Positions 43,242 through 53,627 of a stretch of 64,000 bases of DNA are shown here, in pieces. Numbering within the stretch: position 1 is the first letter of the stretch; each line of letters opens with the position of its first letter. Source of the stretch: Nannochloris sp. 'desiccata' (taxonomy: Eukaryota; Chlorophyta; Trebouxiophyceae; Chlorellales; Chlorellaceae); contig JAGTXX020000011.1 in the NCBI GenBank assembly GCA_019044685.2, forward strand, positions 2,232,001 through 2,296,000, read 5' to 3'. The translations under genes were made by a program, and so were the position numbers. The notes under the pieces were generated by a model. That model did no database searches, was not told where the DNA came from, and saw only the letters and a program-made list of their open reading frames with translations.

Positions 43242-44472
43242 ATGGTTGCACGCATGAGCATTGTTTTCCTGGTGCTGGTCGCAGGCAAGTTTAATTCTCC
43301 ACACTGATGCATGCCAGGGCACAAACTAGGCCACTGCCGAATTTCGCTGTGTTCCCTCCAAGGGCAGCCCCACATCTTTTCTTAACCTAACCTCTCATTC
43401 TGTAACCCTTCTGACTGCAGGTGTTTGCACTGTGCGCGGCCAAGGTTGCAGCACCCCATATGACATCCTCTCCACAGAGGCCACGCTGAGCATCGCTAAA
43501 CAAGCTGTAGATGCCGCTGGACTTCAAGGTACGCCAATCAGTTCATATATCATACTCTCTAGATCATATTAATGTATTATTACCTCTTTTTTGTTGTTTC
43601 CTTCACCGTCCCTTGAAATTGACTCTCTCCCCTCCTCTCCCTACAGACACCCTTGATGACCCCGAGCTTGATGCCACTATCTTCATCCCTAATAACGCTG
43701 CCTTCACTCTTTTCTTGGAACAGGCTGACGGCACAGCAGAGGACTTGTTAGCATTCCCTGGTCTGGCCGATATCTTGAAGTATCACGTCCACATTGTGGC
43801 TCACAATATTTCAGATATCAATGAAGGTGATAACTTGGACACTCTCCAGGGTGATGAAATCTTTGTTCAGTTCAAGAAAGACAATGATCCCAAATACGCT
43901 GGGTGTGGAGGCGCCCATCTGCATTTGAGTACTTTTGGTTCTTCGCCATCAGATCCTTTGACCTGCGATATCCAAGCATGCAAGGTCAGTCAGTCAGTCC
44001 ACCTATCTGTATATTGGAATTTCAGTTAATTAAACCGCCAAATTTCGAAAGCTCTTCTCGAGTTCCTGTTCTTGAAAGCTCTATTCTATATTTAAAACCG
44101 TTTGACTTGATTTTCTTTTCTTTTCCAAAAATTATTTTCTTCCCATGCAGTCTGTTATCCACATCGTCGACTACCCAATGCTACCAAACGACGAAGCTAT
44201 CGAAGAGGCATTCCCTAATATTGAAATTAGATCATCTAACTCTGTCGAGGAAGGAGACGACCATGACCACGATCATGATGATGATGATCACAACGACGCT
44301 GCAGGTGCATCGTCAGCTGCTTCTTATTTGAAGCACACCGTTGTTGCAGTTGTAAGTATATGTCCTGAAAACCCTGTTTCACTACCATCTTATTCTGAAA
44401 TGAAGAACAGAGATGCTCAACACCCTTTATTTTGCTGTTTTGCAGGTAATGGCCGCTGCCTTTATTTTTTAA
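43242..44472 (+). CDS. Fasciclin-domain protein, GPI-anchor type
   Basis: Exons 43242-43284, 43421-43528, 43647-43984, 44151-44351, 44446-44472; 238 residues. The first intron (43285-43420) starts with GCAAGT, a GC-AG intron; the others are GT-AG. A signal peptide (MVARMSIVFLVLVAG) leads into a fasciclin domain: TLSIAKQAVDAAGL, TIFIPNNAAFTLFL, ADILKYHVH and VIHIVDYPMLPND, the usual H1 and H2 blocks. An Asp/His run (DDHDHDHDDDDH) follows. The last 15 residues are hydrophobic (HTVVAVVMAAAFIF), with a small-residue site just before (GASSAAS), as for a GPI anchor. Such proteins act in cell adhesion or wall structure. Confidence 0.85.
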
Positions 44473-44888
44473 AGCTGGTGGTGGCGGTGAAGGGAAAAAA
44501 GAGTATTTGTTTAGAATTGAAAAAAAAATAACGTAATGAAAGTAAGTATCAGAACTTTGCCATTTCTCTTCTCCCTACGATTTTATAAAAGCCACTTCGC
44601 TTCTTTTTCGCCGCGTAATAGCTGATTCACTGAGAAATTGCAAGAGTTGCTTTTTAAAACAGGAGAAGGGAATTTGCGAGGGTGTAAATAACAATATAAT
44701 TAAATAGGGTTTTGCTTGCATATTAGATAGTGCCAATATATATGTAAATATTCCCGCACAAACCAGAATAAAGACAGCAGCTTCTTTAAAGAAGCCAGAC
44801 AAAATGCTTGTTTTGTTTTTCTGGTGAAGGAAACCATAAAACTCCGATCCTAAGATTTTCTCAAGCTTTCTTCTTTCACAGGCTACAG
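44473..44888. other. Convergent 3' region
   Basis: Between the fasciclin and aldolase genes. A minus-strand frame near 44575-44802 codes a hydrophobic stretch but has no ATG start; I do not call it a gene. Confidence 0.4.
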
Positions 44889-45542
44889 CTATAGCCTTTT
44901 CTGTGTTCTAAATATCTCTATTCCGAGTGACTCTACCACTCCTTCAACAGCTACATGTGGTTTCTCCACTCGTATTCTCACGTCTTCTACAACTTTATGA
45001 CTGTTCAATATTCTAGTAGCAATCATCTCCGCAACGCTTTCTATCAATAAATGAGGTTTTCCTTCGACAATAGTTTTAATATCAGTGTACACAGCTGCGT
45101 AGTTGATTGTATCTTGTAGATCATCTGTTTTTCCAGCTTTTTGCAGGTTGGCTGTGAGTGTAGCGTTGATAACGAACTTCTGACCTAGACTTCTCTCCTG
45201 CGGGAAAAAGAAAAACAAGAAAAACGACAGTGATGACAAAATTGTTTTTGCTACGATTACATGAGATCTACACAGAGATAATCGATACCGAACTACTCAC
45301 TTCCTCTAAGACGCCATGATACCCATGAAAGACCAGGCCCTTGAGCAAAATTTTATCACCAGCAGCGTCGGAAGGAGCGGTGGCTGCCATGGGATAATAT
45401 GTTGTGTGGAAAAATTGGCCAGGACGGGCAACCTGGAGAGCAACAAAGCAAAAATTGTGAATCTTCGTATTTTAAAGGATTTTTAAAGGCGCGAAGAATG
45501 CGAATTTACCTGCGCTAGGCGTTTGGCACTTGTGCGAAACAT
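44889..45542 (-). CDS. Dihydroneopterin aldolase with organelle-type leader
   Basis: Exons 45510-45542, 45301-45432, 44889-45197; introns 77 and 103 nt; 157 residues. The core is a FolB enzyme, which cleaves dihydroneopterin in folate synthesis: ILLKGLVFHGYHGVLEEE with the catalytic region, then LGQKFVINATL, DTINYAAVYTDIKTIVEG, LLIESVAEMIATRIL and VRIRVEKPHVAVEGVVES. The first 35 residues (MFRTSAKRLAQVARPGQFF...) are basic, Ser/Ala-rich and lack acids, resembling a mitochondrial presequence. The splice join restores GYHGVLEE|ERSLGQ. An ATG inside exon 2 (YYPMAATAPS) could give a leaderless form. Confidence 0.88.
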
Positions 45543-45854
45543 GTTGATCACTTTTGCAATTGTGCTCCTTAATTGGGGAATTCAAGCTTCTATCCTCTGT
45601 TCAAAAAAAGTAACTAATGCTCTAAACTAATTAAAATACTCGTAAGTATATAGCAAGTTGTCTAATAGACAGAATCTCCCCAAGTCTCAGACCCTTTACA
45701 GCTTATGATAAATATGACTTCAAAAGTTCCCTCTGAAATGCCACACATTTCCATTTACTTTGCATGTATCTTATTTTCATATTTTAAACAAGGGATCTAC
45801 AATGCGCTAGTGCCACCGATCGTCCTGTTTTAAATATTCAACTTTGCATTTACC
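45543..45854. other. Divergent promoter region
   Basis: Between the aldolase and renalase-like genes; TTTAAAT at 45829-45835. No gene. Confidence 0.5.
45829..45835 (+). promoter_or_regulatory. TTTAAAT element before the renalase-like gene
   Basis: Ends 19 nt before the ATG at 45855. Confidence 0.4.
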
Positions 45855-47333
45855 ATGTGGCTACGACCTACCAGCCCAAAACGTGCTTTATCAATTCAAT
45901 TTTCTGCTAACAGCAATACCGGACTTCATCCCGCTCCAAAACGAAAGTCTCAGGGAGGAGAGAGCGCATCCATGAAGAAGTTACCAAACAGCAATCGGCC
46001 TTGCCCTTCGGACACCCCCGCTCGCCGTGCTCCAAAGCAAGTTGCCTTTCCCAAACCCTTTCCTCGATCCCCTAATGTTGCAATCATTGGCGGCGGCTTG
46101 TCAGGCCTTGTCTGTGCTCTACAACTAGCGGAAAAAGGTATCAGAAGTACTGTGTTTGATACCGGAGAGCATGGCGTTGGCGGGAGACTAGGTACCCGAA
46201 GTGCCATTGGTGGCTCTCTACGAAACCCTGAACCTACAACTCTAGATCCAAGGCTGGTTTTTGACCATGCAGCACAGTATTTCACTGGGTCAGACCCTCG
46301 TTTTGTTCAGATGGTGGAGAGTTGGGTGGCAGCGGGAGCGGTGCGGGAGTGGGAAGCAGGCAGCGTAGGCACTCTAGATCTTTCTCCTTCTTCAAATAGT
46401 AACAAGCCTCCTAACTATACACCTATTCAACAGAAAAGTAAAATGTATGTCGGTCAAGGGGGCATGCGGCAACTAGCAGAATTTCTTGCTAGCACAGCCG
46501 AGAACTCAAAATTAGTAGATGTTCGCCGCCCGTTGTGGGTGAATACCATTCGATTTTTAAATTCTTCTTCATCTGGTGGTGGATTTGGGTGGAAAGTCCT
46601 CGCACGTGGCGTTGACCAAGGTGTATATGACGCTGCAGTGATAGCACATAATGGAAAATGTGCTAATAGGTTGTCTGCACCAATGGGGGTGCCTGCTGTG
46701 CATGCTGCGCTCAGAAAGTTGAAATTAAGTGCAAATTGGGTATTGATGGTTGCGTTTGAAAGCGGGAAATCTATACCTGTACCTTTGAATAAAGAAGGAA
46801 AGAAGATGGAAGGAGCGTTTATTAGAAATAGTGAAGTACTCAGCTGGGCGGGGAATAACACCGCAAAATTAAAGCTTGTTGAGGACTCTTTATGTCCTTC
46901 ATCGCTACCAATAGAATGCTGGACATTAATAAGTACCCAAAAGTTTGGAAAGCTTAAAAAAGTCCCACAAGAAGCTGTTCCTCAAGATGTCGCTGCTAGA
47001 ATCACTAAAGAGATGCTCGAAGAGTTTACTCGAGCTCTGGGCTTGTCTTCTCTTGAAGACTTGCCTCCAGTTGTGTATAGCAAAGCACAACTGTGGGGTG
47101 CTGCGTTACCTATAAATACACCAAATGTAGGGTGTATTTGGGATACTGCAGGTAGGGTAGGCGTTGCTGGGGACTGGGTCCACGGAGGCGGGAGCATGGA
47201 ATCTGCTGCATTGAGTGGAATAGCAATGGCAGAATGTATAGCTAGCGAAGCAAAAGGGGCAATTGGGAAGAACCTAGGCTTAAATGAAGCATTTGAAAGA
47301 GTGAAAGGAGAAGAAATTGGCGTGTTTCCGTAG
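45855..47333 (+). CDS. Renalase-like FAD-dependent amine oxidoreductase
   Basis: Intronless, 492 residues. The first 70 residues are basic and Ser/Pro-rich (MWLRPTSPKRALSIQF...), like a plastid or mitochondrial leader. The FAD-binding Rossmann motif VAIIGGGLSGLVCALQLAEKG follows, then GGRLGTR, FDHAAQYFTGSDPRF and YVGQGGMRQLAEFLA. The C-terminal FAD block is GVAGDWVHGGGSMESAALSG. These are the family marks of renalase and its bacterial and plant homologues. The human enzyme oxidises aberrant dihydro-NAD(P) isomers; the algal role is inferred. Confidence 0.88.
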   Translation: MWLRPTSPKRALSIQFSANSNTGLHPAPKRKSQGGESASMKKLPNSNRPCPSDTPARRAPKQVAFPKPFPRSPNVAIIGGGLSGLVCALQLAEKGIRSTVFDTGEHGVGGRLGTRSAIGGSLRNPEPTTLDPRLVFDHAAQYFTGSDPRFVQMVESWVAAGAVREWEAGSVGTLDLSPSSNSNKPPNYTPIQQKSKMYVGQGGMRQLAEFLASTAENSKLVDVRRPLWVNTIRFLNSSSSGGGFGWKVLARGVDQGVYDAAVIAHNGKCANRLSAPMGVPAVHAALRKLKLSANWVLMVAFESGKSIPVPLNKEGKKMEGAFIRNSEVLSWAGNNTAKLKLVEDSLCPSSLPIECWTLISTQKFGKLKKVPQEAVPQDVAARITKEMLEEFTRALGLSSLEDLPPVVYSKAQLWGAALPINTPNVGCIWDTAGRVGVAGDWVHGGGSMESAALSGIAMAECIASEAKGAIGKNLGLNEAFERVKGEEIGVFP

Positions 47334-47529
47334 TTTAAAATAACTAACTATGAATTATTTTTCAATTTCTCAACTTCCGGTCATTTCTTTTTCAACTTTT
47401 TTAATTTACACGGAAGTTTTACTTATTAAAAAAGATAAAGCAAGACATAAAAACAAAGAGACATGCTCTAACTCGTAGTATAGCTACTGCTTAAACGTTT
47501 TCAAAACGTTTTTTTTCCAAAATAGGGTT

Positions 47530-50303
47530 TTACTTTTTATTCTTTGCACCCATGGCGTTCAATGCACTGCCTGCTCTGAACCAATCAAGTTGATTCTCAT
47601 TGAAAGTATGATTCAATGGAAAACTGTATGTAGTACCATCAGGACGTTTCCCTTCCAGGGTCAAGGGGGTTCCAGGCGCAAAGGTAGCCAATCCTTTAAC
47701 AGAAATCTTATCAAAAGGTCCAACCTTGTCGTAATCGGCGGGATCAGAGAAAATTAAAGGCAACATACCTTGCTTTTTCAAATTAGTTTCGTGAATACGA
47801 GCAAACGACTTGACAATGACTGCACGGGCACCGAGGTGGCGAGGTTCCAATGCAGCGTGTTCACGGGAAGAGCCTTCGCCATAATTTTCATCGCCAATGA
47901 CGACCCAAGGTTGTCCGGCGGCTTTATAAGCACGAGCGACATCGGGTACAGCACCGTATTCACCAGTAAGCTGGTTCTTTACGCTGTTAATTTTGTCATT
48001 TTCGGCGTTCAAAGCACCGATAAGCATGTTATTGGAGATGTTGTCCAAGTGGCCACGGTATTTCAACCAAGGTCCAGCCATTGAGATGTGATCAGTAGTA
48101 CACTTACCCTTGGTTTTAATCAATACTAAAGCATCTTCGAGATCTTTACCATCCCAGGCAGCGAACGGAGTGAGGAGCTGCAAACGTTGAGATTCAGGGT
48201 CAACTTTAACAGTTTCTTTAGAGCCAGCAGGTGCTTGGTAGGTCTCTTCGCCAGGATCGTACCCACGAGCAGGGAGCTCATCGCCTTCGGGAGGGGAGAG
48301 CATTATCTCTCTACCGTCAGCACCAACGAGAGTATCCTTTTCAGGGTTGAATGTAAGGTCGCCAGCGATCGCCATGGCAGTGACAATCTCAGGGGAAGTC
48401 ACAAACGCGTGGGTGGCAGGGTTGGCGTCATTTCGAGCAGCAAAGTTACGATTGAATGATGTGACGATTGAGTTTTTCTCACCCTTGACGACTTCAGTAC
48501 GCTTCCACTGACCAATGCAAGGGCCGCATGCGTTGGCAAGAACGGTTCCTCCAACCTTTTCAAAAACCTCGATCAAACCATCCCGAGCAATGGTGGCTCG
48601 AATTTGTTCAGAACCGGGGGTAATAGCGAAAGGTACCTTGGCCTTAATACCAGCAGCAAGAGCTTGACGCGCTACAGAGGCAGCACGACTCATATCTTCA
48701 TACGAAGAATTGGTGCAAGAGCCGATTAACCCAGCGGACAAAGTGGTAGGCCATCCATGCTTACGAGCAGCATCACCAAATTCAGAGAGGCCATGAGCTA
48801 AATCAGGAGTGAAGGGCCCATTAATTTGAGGCTCCAATTCACTCATATTGATCTCAATAATCTGATCATACTCTGCACCGTCATCAGCACGTAAATTTTC
48901 AGCGAAGGAATCAGCCAAGGAAGCAATCTTCTCGCGACCGGTAGCCTTCAAGTAATCACCCATGCGCTGGTTATAAGGGAACATAGAAGTAGTAGCACCG
49001 ATCTCAGCACCCATATTACAAATAGTGCCCATACCAGTGCAGGACATGTTCTCCAAACCAGGCCCGAAATACTCCACAATAGCCCCCGTACCTCCTTTAA
49101 CTGTTAAAATCCCGGCAACTTTGCAAATGACATCTTTAGGGGAAGACCATTTGTTAAGTTTTCCGGTAAGACGGACACCGATGACTTTGGGAGCCTTTAA
49201 TTCCCAAGGAAGACCAGCCATAACATCAACGGCATCAGCACCCCCAACTCCAATAGCGCACATTCCAAGACCACCGGCGTTGGGTGTGTGGGAGTCAGTT
49301 CCGATCATCATACCACCTGGGAACGCGTAGTTTTCGAGGACAATTTGATGAATAATACCAGATCCAGGTTTCCAGAAACCCATACCGTATTTAGAACCAG
49401 CAGAAGACAAGAAATCGTACACTTCTTTGTTATTTTTTTCAGCGTGTTTTAAATCGGCAGCACCTCCAAAAGAGTTCTCACGATCAGGCTGAGGGGCAGT
49501 GGTACCTTCGATCAAGTGATCGCAGTGGATGGTGGTGGGGACTGCGGTTTGGGGGAGGCCGGAAGAGATGAACTGAAGAACAGCCATCTGGGCAGTGGCG
49601 TCTTGCATGGCAACGCGATCAGGGCGGAGACGGAGGTAGCTGACACCGCGCTGGATATCCTGGCCTTCGGGGTCATCAAGATGGCCATAAACGACCTTCT
49701 CGGAGAAAGTCAAGGGTCGGTTGAGACGACGGCGAACAATCTGTAGATTAGAGGAACGCAAAAACAAAAGGTGAGGAAAAAGCACCGACGGAGGATGAAA
49801 CTAAAGAAATCTGATATTGGTTACAAGGCACTGCGTTCATGTTCAAAGAGCTCAGAGACCCTAAACCCATAATGATACTGTCAACAGAATTTAACCCAAG
49901 GAAAAGTTCTCGCTCCAAAGTAGCACTTACTGCAAGACGCTCTTCAATCTTGGTGTAACGATCATTGACGGTCTGGTCGGGCTCCACACGACTCAAGGGG
50001 GCCTGAAAATCATGGTATATATATAAGAAAAGTTAGTGTTAAGATTCTAGATATGCGAGATAAATTCCTGGAAGGAAGGATGGGGAATAATACTTACCTT
50101 GTCCATTCCTGCAATGCTTGACATTGCCGCCTGAGAGCGGAATCCATTGGCAAAAAGTTTCCCCTTGGCCTGCAGGAATTTACACAGTTTTATCTCATTA
50201 GCACCTTAAATATTTAGATCTATTGAACAGTCAAGCATAACATCTCCATCAGACCCTAGTTTACCTCGGCCAAGGCTCTACTGCCTGCCCTAAGTGCAGA
50301 CAT
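47530..50303 (-). CDS. ACO: Aconitate hydratase, mitochondrial type
   Basis: Exons 50265-50303, 50098-50169, 49931-50002, 47530-49740; introns 95, 95 and 190 nt; 797 residues. It is the TCA-cycle enzyme converting citrate to isocitrate. The leader ([18 protein letters not shown]...) fits mitochondrial import. Cluster ligands are seen in [13 protein letters not shown] and [11 protein letters not shown], and the active-site block [10 protein letters not shown] and [12 protein letters not shown] are intact. The C-terminal swivel domain carries [17 protein letters not shown]. It is the ACO2-like form known from animals, fungi and algae. The gene has two 72-nt exons and two 95-nt introns in tandem. 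Confidence 0.96.
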
Positions 50304-50733
50304 TGCAACTGCTCTCTCCTAAACTGAGCAATACAACGCTGATCACAGTTTAGAATAGTCTTATAACTACGGTTAAGTCTGATTAAGAACCCATGACTGA
50401 GGAGGAGGGCACAAAATTTCAGCCCTAAAGAGGTACACTTCTGTACCTCTTCTTCTCGTCTCATTGATAAACGATTGCCATCATTTAGTCCATCAATGGC
50501 ATTAATATGTTAGTAGTGCAGGCGCAGTGACTGGCTTGAAGCGTGCTCTTCGTTCCTTGACCATTCTTGATATCACAAATCATTTATTCCTTTTGTTTTT
50601 GCGCAGCCCTGACCCTTACTGCAATCACCAGAACGTAGTTTGATAGCTGCTTACCGTCAGACGAGTCCATAATACACACTAAGCTAAACAAGCCCCAAAG
50701 CATTTGAACAAACAGAGCTTGATAAAAGAATAA
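50304..50733. other. Divergent promoter region
   Basis: Between aconitase (minus) and NDUFA9 (plus), two mitochondrial respiratory genes that may share control elements. No gene. Confidence 0.5.
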
Positions 50734-52065
50734 ATGAAGGGACAACAAGTTTCTCAGCTGCGGAGACTGCTGCAGCAGCAATTCTTAGCAGGTATGTACA
50801 TTGGATGGCATGTCCAGATCAGCAGTAAAATTTTGTGTTCCTTCCCATTGCCTCGATTTGGTGCCTCAATTCTGATGCCCCATTTCTTGTTCAATAATGA
50901 CAGCTTAGTTCTTCCAAACTCTGCAGATGCATCCACACTTTCTGGTGCTCGTAAATACGCCACGACACAGCTTGCCATCCCTAGTTCAAATGCCCTCCGC
51001 GCCGGCGCCGGTGCAAGGTCCTCTGTCAATGGAGTCACCGCCACCATCTTTGGCTGCTCCGGTTTTTTGGCCCGCTATGTCGCTCAGTCTCTTGGCGGCA
51101 TGGGCACCCAGCTCATTTTCCCTCACAGATGCGATCCTGTTGATGTTCAGCATCTACGCACTATGGGAGATTTAGGTCAAATCGTAATGCTTCCAGACTT
51201 CAATATTCGTGATGACGATCAGATTCGTCATGCCATCTCCCACTCTAATTTGGTTTTAAATTTCATTGGTGCTGATCAGGAAACCTGGAATTATGGATTT
51301 GATGAGGTACATGTAGATATTCCTGCACGTATTGCGCGTATTTCTAAAGAATTGGGTGTGGAAAGAGTAGTTCATTTCTCTGCTTTGGGTGCCAGTGCTG
51401 ATGCTCCCTCCCGCCGTCTTCGCACCAAAGCAGCAGGCGAAGCAGCCCTTAAGCAGGAACTTGGTGATATGCTTACTATGTTCAAACCTGCATCTGTTAC
51501 CGGTACAGAGGATCGCTTATTTAACAATTACGCACGATGGGCTAAATCTTTACCCATTTTTCCTTTGATTGAAGGCGGAGATACTAAATTACAGCCTGTT
51601 TGGGTAAGAGATGTAGCTCAAGCAGTCGTTAATGCACTGGAGACGTACGATTCTATGGGCAAGACATACCATTTAGCTGGCCCTGATGTATTTACAGTAA
51701 AACAACTTGTTAATTTCACGTATCAAACCATCAGAGAATCCCCGCTGGTTGCCCCAATGCCTGCCCCTCTTGCGAAATTGATGGCTGCACCTCGTGAATG
51801 GTTGGGGAAACGTACCCCTTTACGGCCAAACGCTGCATTCACTGCTGATGCTATTGATGAGCTTAAAGCTGATCTAACTTTACCCAAGGATGGAACACAT
51901 CTTTTAACCTTCAAAGATCTTAGCGTAGAGCCTCACAAGGTGACTGAAGGTATTCCTATTGAATATTTACGGTTTTATAGATCTGGCGGGTATGATTTCG
52001 GAACTACTGGGGATAATGCGACCACCGGAGGTGGAGGTGGACAATCACCTCATTTGAGTCGGTAG
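50734..52065 (+). CDS. NDUFA9: NDUFA9-like mitochondrial complex I 39-kDa subunit
   Basis: An atypical short-chain dehydrogenase that sits on complex I and binds NADPH structurally. Rossmann motif ATIFGCSGFLARYVAQSLGG, then FPHRCDPVDVQHLRTMGDLGQ, VHVDIPARIARISKELGVER and FSALGA mark the family. The frame is open from 50734, but 50792-50926 is very probably an intron (GTATGT...CTGCAG, 135 nt, no in-frame stop). Spliced, the exons are 50734-50791 and 50927-52065, giving 398 residues with a compact presequence, MKGQQVSQLRRLLQQQFLAD. Unspliced, 45 extra hydrophobic residues would interrupt the leader. Gly-rich C-terminus. Confidence 0.92.
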   Translation: MKGQQVSQLRRLLQQQFLAGMYIGWHVQISSKILCSFPLPRFGASILMPHFLFNNDSLVLPNSADASTLSGARKYATTQLAIPSSNALRAGAGARSSVNGVTATIFGCSGFLARYVAQSLGGMGTQLIFPHRCDPVDVQHLRTMGDLGQIVMLPDFNIRDDDQIRHAISHSNLVLNFIGADQETWNYGFDEVHVDIPARIARISKELGVERVVHFSALGASADAPSRRLRTKAAGEAALKQELGDMLTMFKPASVTGTEDRLFNNYARWAKSLPIFPLIEGGDTKLQPVWVRDVAQAVVNALETYDSMGKTYHLAGPDVFTVKQLVNFTYQTIRESPLVAPMPAPLAKLMAAPREWLGKRTPLRPNAAFTADAIDELKADLTLPKDGTHLLTFKDLSVEPHKVTEGIPIEYLRFYRSGGYDFGTTGDNATTGGGGGQSPHLSR

Positions 52066-52235
52066 AAACGCATTTTTTTTCCTTTCTTTCTTCTCCTTGG
52101 CCTTTTCTTTGAATTCATAAATCTCTAGTGTTTTGCTCTTTGCTGTTTCTTCTAGCTTGTAATATGTTTACAAATAACCAAAATTTGAACGGTCATACAC
52201 TACTAACGACTCTACAAACAATTAAATCTTTTAAA

Positions 52236-53627
52236 CTACACATTGAGTCTGCTCACCACAGCAGTCGTGATACCATTCACCTGCTCCGCCCATTTTCGCA
52301 ACGCAGCATACGTCTCGGCCTGTTCTTCTTCCTTTTCCAACTCCAAAACCTGCTGTAACTGATCAATCCGTCCAGCTATCTTGCCATCTAAAATCAATCC
52401 GATCAAGAGCTGTTCTACTTCAGAAACATCAACGTTTAACTGGTTGGCTACAAAATCAAGTTTAACTCGTGTGTACGGTGCAATAGCACGAAGTACGACT
52501 TGTGTACGTACATTGCGTTTTAAATCATCTATATAGGGTGATACAAAAGGGTCGTCTAAAATCGTCGATCTGTTTGTTCTCACAACCCGCTCGAATGCTT
52601 TTATATCACCGCTTTGATAGGCTTCTACTAATGAGGTCATCGCAGCAACCTCAGGGTCTGACCGATAGGGCCGTGCTTCTTGAGAATCAAAGGGATCTAC
52701 TTGACTCTCCATGAGCATATTCGTTAAAACTAAGTATCGCAAGCACCGAGTTCGAGCGGCAGAGCCGGCCTCGTCGTACGATTTAAAAGCTTCAAAAAAG
52801 TCGGTTGCTGCGTCAGCCCAAGAACGTTCTAAAGTATGCATTTTACCACCACATTCGCGAATAACACCCATGATACGAGGATGCGGGATGGCAGATTCAA
52901 TCGCTAAAGCTTTGCGGTAGAGTTCTTTGAGTTCCCGGGCGTTGCGTTGCTCTGTGTGCAATTGAATTTGTAAAGCATAGACCTCCAAAAGTTGAGTTCC
53001 TTTGCGTTGATCGTCGACTCCTGTTGCATCTTGACATGCTGCGTGGAGTTCTTTGAGTACCATTGCCGCTTCACTTGTTCTTTTTAATGAAAGCCATAGA
53101 TTAGCGAGTTTTACGTTGGTCTTGAACCACAGTCGCTCATTTTTAGCTTCTGCCAAAGCGCTGAGAGTGAGCCCATAAAAATCTTGAAGTAGTTTAGAAT
53201 CTGTGGATTGAGAGGAAATAAAGTCTAAAACTGAATTGATTTTCTTTTCTGCTGCATTACGAGTGATCCCGCTGCAGTTGGCATAGGCAAGGAGGTCTTT
53301 ATAAGCATTGAGCATGGCCGGGTGGTCACCGAGACGGAAGTGGAGCTTGACAATTTGCTTCAGAGCCTTGAAACCCCATTCGCCCTTGTCTTCTTCCATG
53401 GTTAGAACTTGTTGGAAGCCTTTTAACGCCTCCTTGAGCTCATCACTTTCGATTAAGCCTGCATAGTGGTTTGCAAATAAAGAGAGAGAAGAATAACCGC
53501 TGACATCTGCTGTAAACGGAGAGGCAAATTTTATTTCCTTACCTTTTGAGTTGTAGTACTGGTTCTCAATATCTACATCCTCTTCGCCATATTCGTCATC
53601 GGAATATTCGAAGCCATAATCTTCCAT
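52236..53627 (-). CDS. CSN2: COP9 signalosome subunit 2
   Basis: CSN2 is a PCI-domain subunit of the COP9 signalosome, which removes NEDD8/RUB1 from cullins. The acidic start (MEDYGFEYSDDEYGEE) leads into VDIENQYYNSK, GEWGFKALKQIVKLHF and the PCI part (LLIGLILDGKIAGRIDQ). The open frame contains an 84-nt stopless intron at 53459-53542 (GTAAGG...ATGCAG). Removing it gives NSK|GLIESDELKEALKGFQQVL, which fits the family, whereas the read-through adds 28 alien residues. Exons are 53543-53627 and 52236-53458, 435 residues, close to the family length of about 440. An upstream acceptor-like TTGAGCAG and AGTGAT just before the ATG hint at an unseen 5' exon. Confidence 0.94.
   Translation of the reverse strand: MEDYGFEYSDDEYGEEDVDIENQYYNSKGKEIKFASPFTADVSGYSSLSLFANHYAGLIESDELKEALKGFQQVLTMEEDKGEWGFKALKQIVKLHFRLGDHPAMLNAYKDLLAYANCSGITRNAAEKKINSVLDFISSQSTDSKLLQDFYGLTLSALAEAKNERLWFKTNVKLANLWLSLKRTSEAAMVLKELHAACQDATGVDDQRKGTQLLEVYALQIQLHTEQRNARELKELYRKALAIESAIPHPRIMGVIRECGGKMHTLERSWADAATDFFEAFKSYDEAGSAARTRCLRYLVLTNMLMESQVDPFDSQEARPYRSDPEVAAMTSLVEAYQSGDIKAFERVVRTNRSTILDDPFVSPYIDDLKRNVRTQVVLRAIAPYTRVKLDFVANQLNVDVSEVEQLLIGLILDGKIAGRIDQLQQVLELEKEEEQAETYAALRKWAEQVNGITTAVVSRLNV

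Noticed and set aside
44575..44802. Hydrophobic minus-strand frame in the fasciclin-aldolase spacer
   Set aside because: Begins with a TTG rather than an ATG and lies in a short convergent 3' region.
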